Positions 27,471 through 40,671 of a DNA stretch of 64,000 bases are shown in pieces (the first letter of the stretch is position 1; each line of letters starts with the position of its first letter). The position numbers were made by a program, and so were the translations under genes. The notes beneath the pieces are model-generated. The model was given only the letters and a program-made list of their open reading frames with translations, searched no databases and was not told where the DNA came from. Origin of the DNA: Enchytraeus crypticus (taxonomy: Eukaryota > Annelida > Clitellata > Enchytraeida > Enchytraeidae); contig CAJHZI010000253.1 of NCBI GenBank assembly GCA_905160935.1, forward strand, positions 3,046,001-3,110,000, read 5' to 3'.

Positions 27471-29080
27471 AATTGTACAAGAAACTAGTTGGTTTTCTAG
27501 ATAAAAATGAAATTTTACATGAAAATCAATTTGGATTTAGACCGGGTCATTCAACAATCGATGCACTCTATAGTTGTGTCAATATGATACGTATGGAAAA
27601 GGCTAATAAGAACTTGGTTATGGGGTTATTCTTGATTTTACAAAAGCATTCGACACACTCGATCACAGTATTTTACTCGATAAATTTTGGCATTATGGGA
27701 TACGCGGTATTACTCATACTTGGTTTAAATCATATCTTTCAGACCGTTCCCAATATGATGTCGTTGATAATGTTAAATCTACTGTTTTACCGATGAAAAT
27801 TGGTGTACCCCAAGGATCAATCTTGGGTCCTATCTTATTTTTACTATATATTAATGATATTCAAAATGCCTCTATTGAAGGATGTCTCAAATTATTTGCA
27901 GATGATTCAAATACTTTTGTTAATGCCAATAATCTAACAGACCTCTACAAAAAGGCTAACATTGAATGTATGCGAATTAGCGAATGGAGTAAGGCTAATA
28001 AACTAACTATTAACTGCTCCAAATCTGTCCACATGCTATTCTACCCATCCCAATGTAATGAGGATTATATATTAGCTAATAACCTTTCTGTTACTGTTAA
28101 TGGAAATGCTCTATCAAGAGTTAAACTGGTTAAGTTTCTTGGTGTAAATATTGATGATAATTTAACTTTTTGTGAACATATCAAATGTATAACCTCTAAA
28201 ATCAATAGCATCTGTAGTATGTTATACAGACGCAGAGAGCTATTGCCTGCAATATGTCGTAAAAACTTATATTTCTTTGGTGTTCAGTAGAATTTCATAC
28301 GGCCTTATAATTTATAGAAATAATTCGGAAAAAGGACTTCATCCTCTGCATGTAGCGAATAATAGAGCCCTTAGGATTCTCCAGGTTCAAGACAGACGAT
28401 ATAAAATCAAGCTCCTTTATGAGAACTACAGTACCTTACCGATACATCTGTTGTATAAGTCTATGACTGCCAATATGATTTATAAGTGCTTATATCACGA
28501 AGGATTCATGTCTAAAGTTATAAAAGATATGTTTATATCTAATCTTTTAAATAGCGGCTATCAGACTAGGCTTTCGGTATCCAATTATCTTTCTTTACCT
28601 GCGAATCGTTCTAACTTCTCATCTAATGTATTTGAAGGATGCTCAATATGGAATGCTATACCTATTGCAATTCGCAACTTAAACTCTTTTAATTCTTTTA
28701 AGGTGTCATACAGACTTTTTCTTATGGAATCTTGGTAATTATTGAATTACTATTTAAAATCTGATATATATTAGATAATCGTATCATATATTATTTTGGG
28801 TAATCTATTTACAATCCTAGTGACATAAACATAACATATTACTGTTGTCATGTTTTAGACAAAACTTTAGTGTTTCTTCGATTTCCTTCTTTCTTTGTTT
28901 ACTACGGTGGTCAGCTCGATAGGGTACTTCAGTACCCTCTCTGATGGCCGTGGTGAGCAAATTTTAGTTTCTCTTTGATGCTACATATGTTGATTCTCAC
29001 TTTTGTCTGCTGATTTATCTGTTTTCACAATTATTTGTCGGTGTTTGATGAATTTCTAAATAAACATATGTACTACTAAT
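27470..29080 (+). mobile_element. Non-LTR retrotransposon, 5'-truncated, reverse transcriptase broken by two frameshifts
   Basis: The reading frame resembles the fingers and palm of a LINE reverse transcriptase: QFGFRPGHSTIDALYS, then LDFTKAFDTLDHSI in a shifted frame, PQGSILGPILFLLYINDI and FADDSNTFV (the usual catalytic F/YADD box). A one-base loss near 27620 and another near 28275 break the frame into pieces at 27473-27796, 27793-28290 and 28277-28738. The C-terminal thumb-like part ends at TAA 28738, followed by a 3' UTR of about 340 bases with a perfect 8-bp stem (28921-28938) and an AATAAA-like end near 29060. The 5' part (endonuclease) is absent. Probably a jockey/CR1-group element; the clade is not certain. 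Confidence 0.85.
28921..28938 (+). other. Perfect 8-bp stem-loop in the LINE 3' UTR
   Basis: AGGGTACT TC AGTACCCT: an exact inverted repeat with a 2-base centre, about 140 bases before the end of the retrotransposon. LINE reverse transcriptases often bind a 3' stem-loop; function here is inference. Confidence 0.6.
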
Positions 29081-29874
29081 TAAACAAATTTGCGAGGATA
29101 GAAAAAGGAAACAGTACAACTAAGAGTGGGGTAAAGTTGAACGCTATAATATATAAACGATCAAACATACACAAAGTGTGATATCAGATGAAATCGTTAA
29201 GTGTATGTTACGCTTGTAAGTTACTATAGTAAAATGTCTTATGCCATATTGTCCTCTTGTCTTATAAGGTCCCTTGAAGAATAGACCAGCTGTAGGCTAC
29301 GTGTGTCGTAAAAGATGACCCAGCAACATATGAGGTATGTCAGAAACAATAGGCTATGTTAAGCTCTGGGTATGGCATTGATATCTTCAGAGAAATTAAC
29401 TCATTCATTGACTCTTTCTTAATCTAAAATAACATAGCATAACATTAATTAGAGTGCTACAGTCATCAATGACAACATCGAAAAATTGAAATAATTGAAA
29501 AATGAAAATATTGAAAAATGAAAACTAATTAAAAATATTTAACTTGAACCTGAATTAAACAGAACTAGAGCGAGAGAGAGAGAGAGATAAAGAGAGAAAG
29601 AGAGTGTCATTTTATCTAACGATTTTATTTGCTTCTTAGAATTTCATATATCAAACGATACGCAATTTTTCTAATTGGCATGTGAATGATAACTACCATC
29701 GCATCGGTTCTGTCAAAATTCATTCGGATCCAAAATGTATTATGTTCAAGCGGATACTAAAATTCACTTATTTTAATTGAATCTGAGAAAATTAGAGATG
29801 AAAAAGTAGTCTGAGGATAGACTTGTTTAAAAGAGTTTTATGCCATGGACCTGCCACCAGGCAGTGCATTAGAT

Positions 29875-29909
<35 letters not shown>

Positions 29910-32892
29910 AAGATCTTATAATATTGAGGTTAAACTATGATTTTGTGATTCTCGGTTTCCCACTATAGACAGAACTCTTGTCGTGGTTGTAGATAATGAT
30001 AACTACGTACTGTGACCAATAATAGTGCGTCAAAAGTTTAGAAATCATTTATTTGTTTAGGCTTTTAGATTTTCATCTCATTTTTATATCGGCCATTATA
30101 TTCTCATATCAAATCGTACAACTAATAAGTTAAGAGGATGCCTAAACGAAATCGGTGCAGTAATTTAAAAAAATTGTATTATACTACATGTCCATCTATA
30201 CGGAACGTCAGATTTAGAATTGAGTTTCCAATTACCGAAGCCCATTTGCAGTCACGATGTGTTATGATGGATGCTAAATAATTAATGTCCCGTCAATCTG
30301 AACATTGGCCACAGTAGCTCGCTAAACCTGCTGAGTTTTCAATGACATATCATAAAACCTAAGCACTCTCCGGCTTCTACATATTCCAGTAATCTGCATC
30401 CATTCCTGGACATAATAGCCTCATGAATGTGAAAATTATAAGAGTTTGGTTGTTTTGCTATTAAATTGCATCAGATTAATTACCGAATTGGTAGCACATT
30501 TGACTATTAAGCAGGAGGTCCTAGGTTCTGCTACAAACCAGATCTTTCTGACAGTTATTTAGGTGCGAAACCAAAATTTAATCTCAGGAGTAAAAGGTAA
30601 CTTTTAATTGATTCAAAAATAATGCTATTTTACTCGAATATGAACGTAGTAAAACGATTTTTTATATAGAAATAGTAGTCTATTTAGTTTATATTGTAGA
30701 TTTAATCTGTTGTCTACGGTCTGTACAATTTTCATAAATACTTCCGACAAGGAATTCTAGGAGCCTAATTTGTTATGAGATTACTTTGAGACTCAGAACT
30801 AGATTTTGATATGCAAATATTCGTTTTAGAAATCATTATAATAACAACAATTAGAGTGCTACAGTCATCAATGACAACATCGAGCACTATTGAGACAAAA
30901 TCAAGCCGGCGAGCATAAAAAGAAGGTCCAAAAACGGTGCAAATTCCAAAATACAGAAATTCAGCCCAAAGTCATGTCTAGTGCTGAAGCAGAAGTACTG
31001 TTCTTGTAGAGGACGGCTTTAATTCCCACTTTAATTTTAATCCTCTTTAATAATTTTAATTTTTAAACATTTTAATCCTCTTTAAAACGAAGAAGAAACC
31101 GAAACAAAGACAAAAATAAAACTAAACTTAAGTCAAAGACATGAAACTTATGTTAAAATAGCTTGTAGCCTTTAGGTTAGAGACTATATAACTGATGTTA
31201 AAATAATCTGTAACATATAGGTTGGAGACTATTTCAGCGTCAGTTTCATTTCTCTACAATGATGTCATTGTCAGTGACAAGGTGAGCTATTGCTTTACTT
31301 CTGTACCTACTGCTCCCAAGTCGAATAGCTCAATGTTACTGGCTTTGTCATGTGGTACAGACAGTATTTCATTTCACGCAAATAAACGTAGTTTCTCAAT
31401 AAAAGTTTAAAAGTGATTTGAACCGAGGTTTTGCATTGGCGATCCGATGTAGAATGCACTAGACTATCTGTTCTGTTAACTGTTCTTTTAGTTTTATAAA
31501 CAGGATCTTATTTTTTAATCATACACATTTTTCGATATATGACGCAATAGAAAGTTGTATATCAGACGCATACTAATGCTTTAAAATTCTCTCTCTCTCT
31601 ATTTAGCATTCTGAGAGGAGTCTGATTAAAAAACAAACATTCCTATTTAACTACCATGAATAACACATTTCACATAATTCTAGGTTTTTGATGACAGTAT
31701 TTAATCCACTAGATTTTGAATAGTACTGCAATTGAAGTAATTTCCCGTTGTCTTCAGGAGTAGCTTAGTGGCCTCTAAAGACACTAGCAGTATGTGGTTG
31801 AGGAATTCTATAGTGTCTGAGACAAATCAGAATTTCTATTTAATAACTAAAATCACAAAAAGTGTTCTAATAATCTGACACATGCAGATACAGGTAAAAC
31901 CAGATAGATATGCAGACAGACCGAGAGTCAGTAAATCACAAATATCTACCATCGGTCATTCACTAATGTATTTTCTTTCTTTCGTCAAATTTTATCTTTA
32001 ATTCACTTATTTAATCGTTTTTGTTCATTCGTGCGTTTGTCGTTCTTTCTTCCTATCTTTATATTTCTTCACCTCCTTGTTTCTTTCCTTATTTATTTTT
32101 TATTTTTAATTAGTCGTGCATTCTAACATTATACTCTTTTTCGTTTTTCTCTCTTTCCTCTTTTCCTCAATTTCTTCCTTTTAGATGATCATTCCTACAA
32201 TAATTCCTGTATTTCTCCCTAAGCTCAAGTCTGGCTGGCAGCGGGCATTGCAGCTTGTATGCTATCGCTTCTTCAATTCACTATATCTCCGGATCTCATT
32301 CCATTCTCGATTAAAAGAACGAAGTTCGGTGACCAGTGGACTGTGTTAGTAATCACGATGTAGCCTAGCGAAGCGTGTAAACCTCTCGCCCAAAACCATC
32401 CAAACACTCATACGAAGAGCTCCAGCTGAAAACTGAGATTTTACTTAGGTAAAACTATAGTTATCCACTTTTATTAAAGTACATATTCTTTTTACATTTT
32501 TTTTGAAGAGGTTAAACACTCAGTACAACGAAATGATCATTTGAGACTATATCTATCAATTTTAATCGCGCATGTTTAACCATCAGGCAGTTTAGTCAAT
32601 TATCCATATTACCAGTTCTGTGAGTGGATTGCTCGAGATTTTGCTCTCTGATCAAAAGCTCTACCGGGAGTTAATCTCACCTTAGAAATGACAAAACGTT
32701 ACATTTTTCTATTAGAGCAGATTTTGAGTTATATTCTCAAGTGTACAACGATATGTCTAAATGTTATAGTTAATAGAAGCGACATCTATTATTTCTTTGG
32801 ATAGACCATGGATAATATAATGGGTTGACTGATCAGGAGCCTGACAAGTTTTTTATAGATTTTTCCTCTAGTTAAGCTTTGTGTTGTAACCA
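29081..32892. other. Intergenic DNA without recognised genes
   Basis: Contains F6 pieces, one short F3 copy (29832), tRNA-like remnants (30475-30535, 31745-31800), AG runs and otherwise unique AT-rich sequence. Small ORFs such as 31222-31410 show no family likeness. The missing first Myo1 exon could lie here or nearby on the minus strand. Confidence 0.6.
30848..30985 (+). repeat. F6 interspersed repeat
   Basis: AGAGTGCTACAGTCATCAATG and ACAACATCGAGCAC, then GGTCCAAAAACGGTGC and CAGAAATTCAG. Other copies: 22527-22650, 29447-29490 and 34790-34880, all plus. No tail or promoter motif recognised. Confidence 0.75.
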
Positions 32893-32907
32893 AGCATTAA
32901 TAATCAG

Positions 32908-34091
32908 CAATCAATCAACAATAATCAACAATCAATCAACAATCAATCAACAATAATCAACAATCAATCAACAATAATCAACAATCAATCAACAATAATC
33001 AACAATAATCAACAATCAATCAACAATCAATCAACAATAATCAACAATCAATCAACAATAATCAACAATCAATCAACAATCAATCAACAATAATCAACAA
33101 TCAATCAACAATAATCAACAATCAATCAACAATAATCAACAATCAACAATCAATCAACAATCAATCAACAATAATCAACAATCAATCAACAATAATCAAC
33201 AATCAATCAACAATAATCAACAATAATCAACAATCAATCAACAATCAATCAACAATAATCAACAATCAATCAACAATAATCAACAATCAATCAACAATCA
33301 ATCAACAATAATCAACAATCAATCAACAATAATCAACAATCAATCAACAATAATCAACAATAATCAACAATCAACAACAATCAATCAACAATAATCAACA
33401 ATCAATCAACAATAATCAACAATCAATCAACAATAATCAACAATAATCAATCAATCAACAATAATCAACAATCAATCAACAATAATCAACAATCAATCAA
33501 CAATAATCAACAATAATCAACAATCAATCAACAATAATCAACAATAATCAACAATCAATCAACAATCAATCAACAATCAATCAACAATAATCAACAATCA
33601 ATCAACAATAATCAACAATCAATCAACAATCAATCAACAATCAATCAACAATCAATCAACAATAATCAACAATCAATCAACAATAATCAACAATCAATCA
33701 ACAATCAATCAACAATAATCAACAATCAATCAACAATAATCAACAATCAATCAACAATAATCAACAATCAATCAACAATCAATCAACAATAATCAACAAT
33801 CAATCAACAATAATCAACAATCAAATCAACAATCAATCAACAATCAATCAATCAATCAATCAACAATCATCAACAATCAATCAACAATCAATCAACAATA
33901 ATCAACAATCAATCAACAATAATCAACAATCAACAATCAATCAACAATAATCAACAATCAATCAACAATCAATCAACAATCAATCAACAATAATCAACAA
34001 TCAATCAACAATAATCAACAATCAATCAACAATAATCAACAACCAATCAACAATAATAAACAATCAATCAACAATAATCAACAATCAACAA
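32908..34091. repeat. G-free satellite array of alternating 10- and 11-bp units
   Basis: There is no G on the plus strand for 1184 bases. The array is built from AATAATCAAC (10 bp) and AATCAATCAAC (11 bp), most often alternating as a 21-bp pair, with local runs of one type. No coding potential (stops in all plus frames). Confidence 0.95.
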
Positions 34092-34119
34092 GAATTAACA
34101 ATAGAACAAATCAACAACT

Positions 34120-35397
34120 AAGCAAAATACTAAACATTAACTCAACAAACTAAACTAACTAAACAAAATAAAATTAGTCAGCAATAGAATATAAAGACAT
34201 GTATGATCTGCTCGCTTTTGTTTTTGCTAATATACCTCACACAATTATTCAATATTATTGCAATGGTAAATTAATTTATTCATCTTTAGTATAGCATCTC
34301 TTATATTAATGAAGTCAATTAATTTCACAATTAATTGTTCTTGGCTGATAAAAATCGCAGACTCTTATTTGATTTGCTATTATTTTGCAATGACGAATTA
34401 CAAGTATGCAATTCAACTAGTAATTAGCAGTATGCTGTAACTTCGTTAATGCATTAAAATTTCACATGCAACACTATTCAACTTCTGCATCAAATAAATT
34501 TCTAATTACCTTTTGAGATACAAAAAAAGCTAGTAAAGCTAGTTTCCTGCTAAAAGATATCTTTGTAGAAGTCTTAATTCTTGTTAGATATTATTTGTAC
34601 TTTTTTCATTCAACTTGTGACACCGGTGACATCGCCTGTGGGTGAGAAAATGGACCTTAAATCTCCACTTTCTCTTCTACTGCGATGCGGACACTCAAAA
34701 GTGAAATGTGCATAAAAATATTTTAAATTCAGATGACATTCCTGAATTGAGTTATGAGAAGGGTCACACCAATAACGCCAATTATAGCAAGCCTGCTGCT
34801 ATCGTAAATGACAACATCGAGCACTAAGAAGTCGGAGTCAAACCGATTAAATACGGGACCTATACGACAGAGATTCAGTCAACTGTTCGAATCCAAACGA
34901 AATATAATAAATACAATGGCTGTCTGAAACCAATGCAGACATATAAAATCTGTTTTGCCAAACGGAAAGAGAGTGGGAGTGGACAATATTTAGATGCAAA
35001 TCAGTTACAGTCTCGAGACGTTTTTTCTCCTGGCGGCCAGTGATCAGAAAACTAGAGCAAGTATACTAAACCGCTCCCAGAGACGTCTGTCAACCCGTCA
35101 CGGGTGATCAATGCGCATGTAGAATTTAGAATATAGCGTTGTCTCTCTCCTAATGCACTGCCTACTGGCAGGTCCATACACATGCATATATTAAAGCATG
35201 TATAAGCTGAAGAAAGCCTGAAATGCAATACAAAATTACAAAATATATATACATGTTTATATATATATAAATTATATATATACATGTATATACATATATA
35301 CATGTATGTATACATGTATATATTTGAGTGTATTTTTGATGCGAAGAGTTAGCTGCTTGTGCATCTTATAACCCCAAATTTTCCATACTTACAAACT
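34120..35397. other. Intergenic AT-rich DNA between two satellites
   Basis: Holds an F6 copy (34790), a short antisense F3 end (35138) and ATACATGTATAT-rich sequence at 35240-35325. No gene seen. Confidence 0.6.
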
Positions 35398-35885
35398 AAC
35401 CATTGGTTCTAGACTCCCAGAGGCAATGGTTCTAGCCACTCAGGGGCAATGGTTCTAGCCACCCAGGGTTAATGGTTCTAGCCACCCGGGAGCAATGGTT
35501 TTAGCCACCCAGGGTAAATGGTTATAGTCACCCAGGGGCAATGGTTCTAGCCACCCAGGTTTAATGGTTCTAGTCACCCAGGGGCAATGGTTCTAGCCAC
35601 CCAGGAGCAATGGTTCTAGCCACCCAGGGGTAATGGTTCTAGTCACCCAGGGACAATGGCTCTAGACATCCAGGGGCTATGGTTCTAGTCACCCAGGGTT
35701 AATGGTTCTAGACACCCAGGTGGTGCTAGCCACCCAGTGGCAATGGTTTTAGACACCCGGGGGCAATGGTTCTAGTCACCCAGTGGCAATGGTTATAGTC
35801 ACTCAGGGGCAATGGTTCTAGTCACCCAGGGGCAATGGTTCTAGTCACCCAGAGGTAATGATTCTAGTCACCCAGGGGGGCTGTG
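35398..35885. repeat. 23-bp minisatellite, about 21 units
   Basis: Unit close to AATGGTTCTAGCCACCCAGG plus 3 variable bases (GGC, GTT, AGC). C/T alternate in AGCCAC or AGTCAC. One shortened unit near 35718. It lies in the Myo1-Neto intergenic region. Confidence 0.93.
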
Positions 35886-36628
35886 AGATCGTCCAGTTTA
35901 GAAGCAATGAAGTAAATTTATAAAGTAACATCTCTAACGGTATATCTTCTAACAAATCTGTGGCCGTCCTGAAATTTCGTTAGTCTCTAGTATTCTACTA
36001 AATGTCAGGTCTAACGTACATATTTATAATCCGTGTCTGTTCCTGTTGAGGTTTCAATGTTAATTCTACAAAAAACTGGTTCATGAATTTGAAATCGAGA
36101 ATATCAGAAACATTTTTACACCTATTTCGTGTTAAATGGAAACACTACACAAGGGATTCGAAAGGAAGATTGAATATCTGAGAAGTCGTCGGGTGGGAGG
36201 TGGCAATGCAGCTATGTATTACAGCTCAGAGTCATTTAGCTCCATTTCACTTTGATAACACGAAGAGCCTCTTCGCACATTTCTTACAACATCAACCAGA
36301 ACAAAATGTTATAAAAGGCATTATTCAAATTATGAAGTTAGTCTGAAATAAATTACTGAATTATTAAATTACTATTATCAATACTTAATTGTTGTTTAAA
36401 TATTTGAAATAAGACAAAGTTTGAAGCCCAATATCTACTAAAGTGCCTAATTTTATAGAGATCAATATCAAAACTCTATTTAAAATTCACTCTATTAGAT
36501 TAATTTGATATCGTTTGCGTGAATAGGTTTGTAATGCGTTCTGTGGGGGTTTCTGACATCAAACATGGACGATGAAAATTAAGCCTTTATTTAATATTAT
36601 TTATATTACTATGATTATGATTATATGC

Positions 36629-36660
<32 letters not shown>

Positions 36661-37087
36661 TACCCCGGGTGTAAACAACCCGAGGTTTGACATAAACGAT
36701 TCGAGCAATACTAGTTCGGAGAAAATATGCTGAGTAATACTGATTGTACAGGCCGTATTATGTGCACACCAGTGCAGAATGTTAGCCCAACTAGCTGGCC
36801 ACGCAAAATACATAGTTTTAGAAGTGAAGCAAGCTTTCTATACTTTTATAAGGTGACATATATATTCCAAAAATAGTATCGACGGAAGTGGACTAAAAGC
36901 AAAATAAAGTAATGCCATATTAAACCAAAAAAGTGTTTTGTTGATTTGAGCCCAATCGTGAAAGAGGTCCATATCAGTATTAATCAATAATTCTCGAATC
37001 AGTATAATTAAGCTAAACTAAGTGATTAAACAACTAGACCAATAGGTCTTCCCTTGATTGTAGCCTTTTTGTAGGTTTCATTCTTAA

Positions 37088-37312
37088 AAGGGCTATAACG
37101 CATCGTACAGCTCGAGCGCCATCACCGATCTTCAGCAATTTCGGGTTAGTACTTGGATGGGCGACCACTTATGAAGATTAACTGCTGACATGGGTTACTG
37201 TAAGCTCCATGATGTTGGATGGTTATTCTTAAAGCAGCTCAGCGTAACTCTGCGTTTTCAAAAAGACAACGATAACTAAAAATCAAGGAGAGGAAAAAAG
37301 GAAAACTAGAAT
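37088..37312 (+). mobile_element. F7 SINE, 5S-like head and shared tail
   Basis: GGTTAGTACTTGGATGGGCG is almost exactly the 5S rRNA core. Then GGTTATTCTTAAAGCAGCTC, AAAGACAACGATAACTAAAA and GGAGAGGAAAAAAGGAAAA follow, the diverged F7 tail. Confidence 0.82.
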
Positions 37313-37524
37313 TTTAAATAAAATATCAAGATACCAGCAGAATTCCTTTTCCACCGTTGACGCAGATTGTTAGAAAATGTACATGTATATCAAACGCCAC
37401 TTGATTTTAAGCATTAATTAATAAAATTACTTGGTAGTGAATATTATGGGTCATTCAAATATCAAAAGTAAACACACAATCATGGCTGCTCTAAGTTTCA
37501 TTCCGTAGGCATTTCATTTTAGGT

Positions 37525-37527
<3 letters not shown>

Positions 37528-37555
<28 letters not shown>

Positions 37556-38160
37556 ATCTATCTATTTATCTATTTTATATCTCTAAAATATTCTATCACT
37601 CATACTCTCTCCCATCTCCGTCCCTCTCTCTTACTCTCTTTTTCTCTCTCTCTTTATTTCTCTCGCTCTCCCTCTCTCTCTCACTCTCTCTCTATCTCTC
37701 AACATCCTCTCTGTCTCAATCTGGAAGATTTCTAGTCTTATTAAATATCTCTCAGTATTTCTCACTATCTCTCTATTTTTTTAAATCTCTATTTTGTTAT
37801 CACTTATTCTCTATCTGTTACACACACACTTTTTATTTTTTCCTTGCCCTCTCTCAGTCTCTCTCTCTCAGTCTCTCTCATCCTCTCTTTCTCTATTTCT
37901 CTCTCTTTATCTTTCTCTCCTACTCTAATTTATTTTCCCTCTCGCTCTCTCTCTCTCTCTCTTTGTCTTTCTCTCCGTCTTTGTCATTCCCTTTCTCTCT
38001 CTCTCTCTCTTTGACTTTGTTTTTTTTCTCTCCCTTTGTCTCTCTCTCTCTCTCACTCTCTCTCTCTTTTCTTTGTCTTTCTCTCCGTACTTGTCCTATT
38101 ATTTCTCTCTCTCTCTCTTTGACTTGTCTCTCTCTCACTCTGTCTCTCTCTCTCTCTCTG

Positions 38161-38192
<32 letters not shown>
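37528..38192. repeat. CT-rich polypyrimidine tract, about 660 bases
   Basis: Mostly TCTCTCTC with T runs and a few CA interruptions. A second pure tract is at 38577-38661. ORFs of Leu-Ser repeats on the plus strand and Arg-Glu repeats on the minus strand are artefacts. Confidence 0.92.
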
Positions 38193-38576
38193 CAGGCGTC
38201 ACTCATCTCCACTAGCACAAGGACTCAACGTTGTGCGGATCAGTTCAGGAGTCCGAAACTCTGAGTACGAGAGATTTGAGAGAATAATTGAAAGCTTTCT
38301 CAATTTTTAAGACGTAGACATAGCGCCATTGGCGCCTATTGAAGGCGCTCAAAGAGTTGAGTTTCTCTTTAATATTGTAGTAGTCTTTTACTTTAGGTAG
38401 TTAATTTTAAGTCATCTACTTTACGTGGCCTACTTCTGATTAGGCCTATTAACGTTAGTCGTATTATACTAAATATTCCTAGTAGTGTTTTAAATTTATT
38501 TAATTTTTAGTATTTCCCTAGAATTACTTTAATTAATTCGCTATAAACAGACTAATTAAGCTGCAGTAACTTGACT

Positions 38577-38614
38577 GTCTCTCTCTCTCACTCTGTCTCT
38601 CTCTCTCTGTCTCT

Positions 38615-38661
<47 letters not shown>
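38577..38661. repeat. TC microsatellite
   Basis: Eighty-five bases of TC repeats with rare G or A changes, separated from the larger tract by about 385 bases. Confidence 0.9.
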
Positions 38662-38666
<5 letters not shown>

Positions 38667-38896
38667 AGAACTGTTAGAACTTAGAACAAAAAAGACAAAT
38701 TTACTAATTAAAAGTTGTTGCTCAATGTAGTTATATTTAACTTATGTTCGGACCACTACGAAATAGATCAGTCGTAAGTCGTTCATAGTACAAGAATTGA
38801 CTACGCAAAAACTGAAGAAGCAATGAGAAACATCAAATATACCACGAATTTAACGTCCCTGACATCATCCTTGTATGAGTAAACGGACGTTAAACC

Positions 38897-38929
<33 letters not shown>

Positions 38930-38982
38930 ACGCTCAGACTTACTCAGGCTTATCTCATAGATGTAGTCTTTATGTATCAGTG

Positions 38983-39110
38983 TACCTCTCTTAGTGCACT
39001 GCCCACTGGCAGGTCCATGATATATAACGCCTCCACTCCCCTCTGTCGTCCGTTTTCTCTTCATGTCCACATACGAGTGGATCTCTAAATCGTCTAACAT
39101 GATATACCAC
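38983..39110 (-). mobile_element. F3 LINE 3' end
   Basis: On the minus strand TGTTAGACGATTTAGAGATC through GGCGTTATATATCATGGACC to GTGCACTAAGAGAGGTACAC. Short copies also lie at 29832-29895 (plus) and 35138-35176 (minus). Confidence 0.76.
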
Positions 39111-39271
39111 ATATACATGTATATCGTGTACGTATGTAGCTGTATATTGTGTGAAAACACTCAATGAACAAGAATATACATGTATATACCTTGCACATTT
39201 CATTATGAAAAAAAAAAAAAAAGGAAGAGTGAAATTGAAAATGGCAGTCTTTAGGATGTAATCAATAATTG

Positions 39272-39398
39272 TGCTGGCTGCATAGTCGAATGGTTAGCAA
39301 GCTTACGTGATAGGCAGTAGACTATAGGTTCGAAACCCAGCAACCATATCTGACGGTATCCCTTGTGATACGGAAACAGACGTTAAACTTTACTATTT
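39272..39398 (+). mobile_element. tRNA-derived SINE of another type
   Basis: GCATAGTCGAATGGTTAGCA is a good A box; GGTTCGAAACCCAGCAACC is a good B box. The tail GATACGGAAACAGACGTTAAA resembles the F5/F2 ends. A cloverleaf does not seem to close, so this is not called a tRNA gene. Confidence 0.7.
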
Positions 39399-39769
39399 AG
39401 TTATGAAAGATAATGACTTAATTATGTTATTATTATTGTCAATTATTGTTTATGTGAAGCTTCTACTGTAAATCTCCATTTCTTAAATCGTTACTATATT
39501 GACATCATCTGTAGATTCGCTTTATTAAAGAATAACATTTACATAGAGATAATGCAATTTCTTTAAAGGATGATGATGATGATGATGATGATGAATGCAA
39601 TTTCTTTCTCTTTCCAGCAACTTGTAGACAGCTTCAAGCTTTGTCTTGTGGTTACAAACAGGATAATCACATGCTTTTGCAAATTTTTTTCTTAAGTACG
39701 GTTTTTGATGTTTTCGCTATTTCCTGTTTCCGCTCCATGGTTAGCAGAAATGGTTGCCATTGATAGCAC

Positions 39770-39925
39770 TTTGATGACAGCCGACCCAGATTTAAGAACA
39801 ACCTTGGAACGCCCTGTCTATTTTTTCATTGAAAGCTGCCAAAACTCGGTTTTCCAAGGTGGTCATCACTTTATGTACTAACCGGGCCCGACGTAGCTTA
39901 ACTTCATGATTTTCGCGCAGCTAAA
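39770..39925 (-). mobile_element. F7 SINE, 5S-like head
   Basis: On the minus strand: GAAGTTAAGCTACGTCGGGC then CCGGTTAGTACA, followed by GACCACCTTGGAAAACCGAG. The first part is nearly identical to eukaryotic 5S rRNA. About 1.2 kb upstream of the Neto start. Confidence 0.82.
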
Positions 39926-40261
39926 TCGACCCGCTATAATTCCCGCCCCTTTCTAAATTAACAGTTTGAATGCTTCGAAAATATGTATTGGCATTTCTTA
40001 AGTTAAATAATATGTGAAGCCAGGATCAGTGTTTCCACATTAGTGCTCTGTTTCTTCTCTGGAAAAGACATCAGTGTCGGCGAGCCCAGGATTCGAACCT
40101 CGTAGCTACCAATCCGCAGTAGGACACCTAACCTATCAGTTCACCATCTTAGCTATCATGCATCTGGCTGAGCCATAATGAAATATTTTCATTAGGCCAA
40201 TATCGAGATTCACGGAGACAATGGTTTCAAGGCCACCAGATCAACTTCATATCCTAAGATT

Positions 40262-40363
40262 ATTACTATTATTATTATTATTATTACTACTATCATCATC
40301 ATCATCATCATCATCAACATCATCATCAGCATCATCATCATCATAATTATCATCATCATAATT

Positions 40364-40403
<40 letters not shown>

Positions 40404-40633
40404 ACATCATCATCAACATCATCATCATCATCATAATTATCATCATCATAATTATCATCATCATCATCATCATCATCATAATTATCATCATCATAATTAT
40501 CATCATCATAATTATCATCATCATCATCATCAACATCATCATCATCATCATAATTATCATCATCATAATTATCATCATCATAATTATCATCATCATCATC
40601 ATCATCATAATTATCATCATCATCATCATAATT

Positions 40634-40671
<38 letters not shown>

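Noticed and set aside
39272-39345. tRNA gene
   Set aside because: A and B boxes are good, but the acceptor and anticodon stems do not appear to pair and a SINE-like tail follows.
40210-40671. Long Met/Ile-rich ORF on the minus strand
   Set aside because: Entirely the translation of a CAT/ATAATT repeat; no non-repeat coding content.
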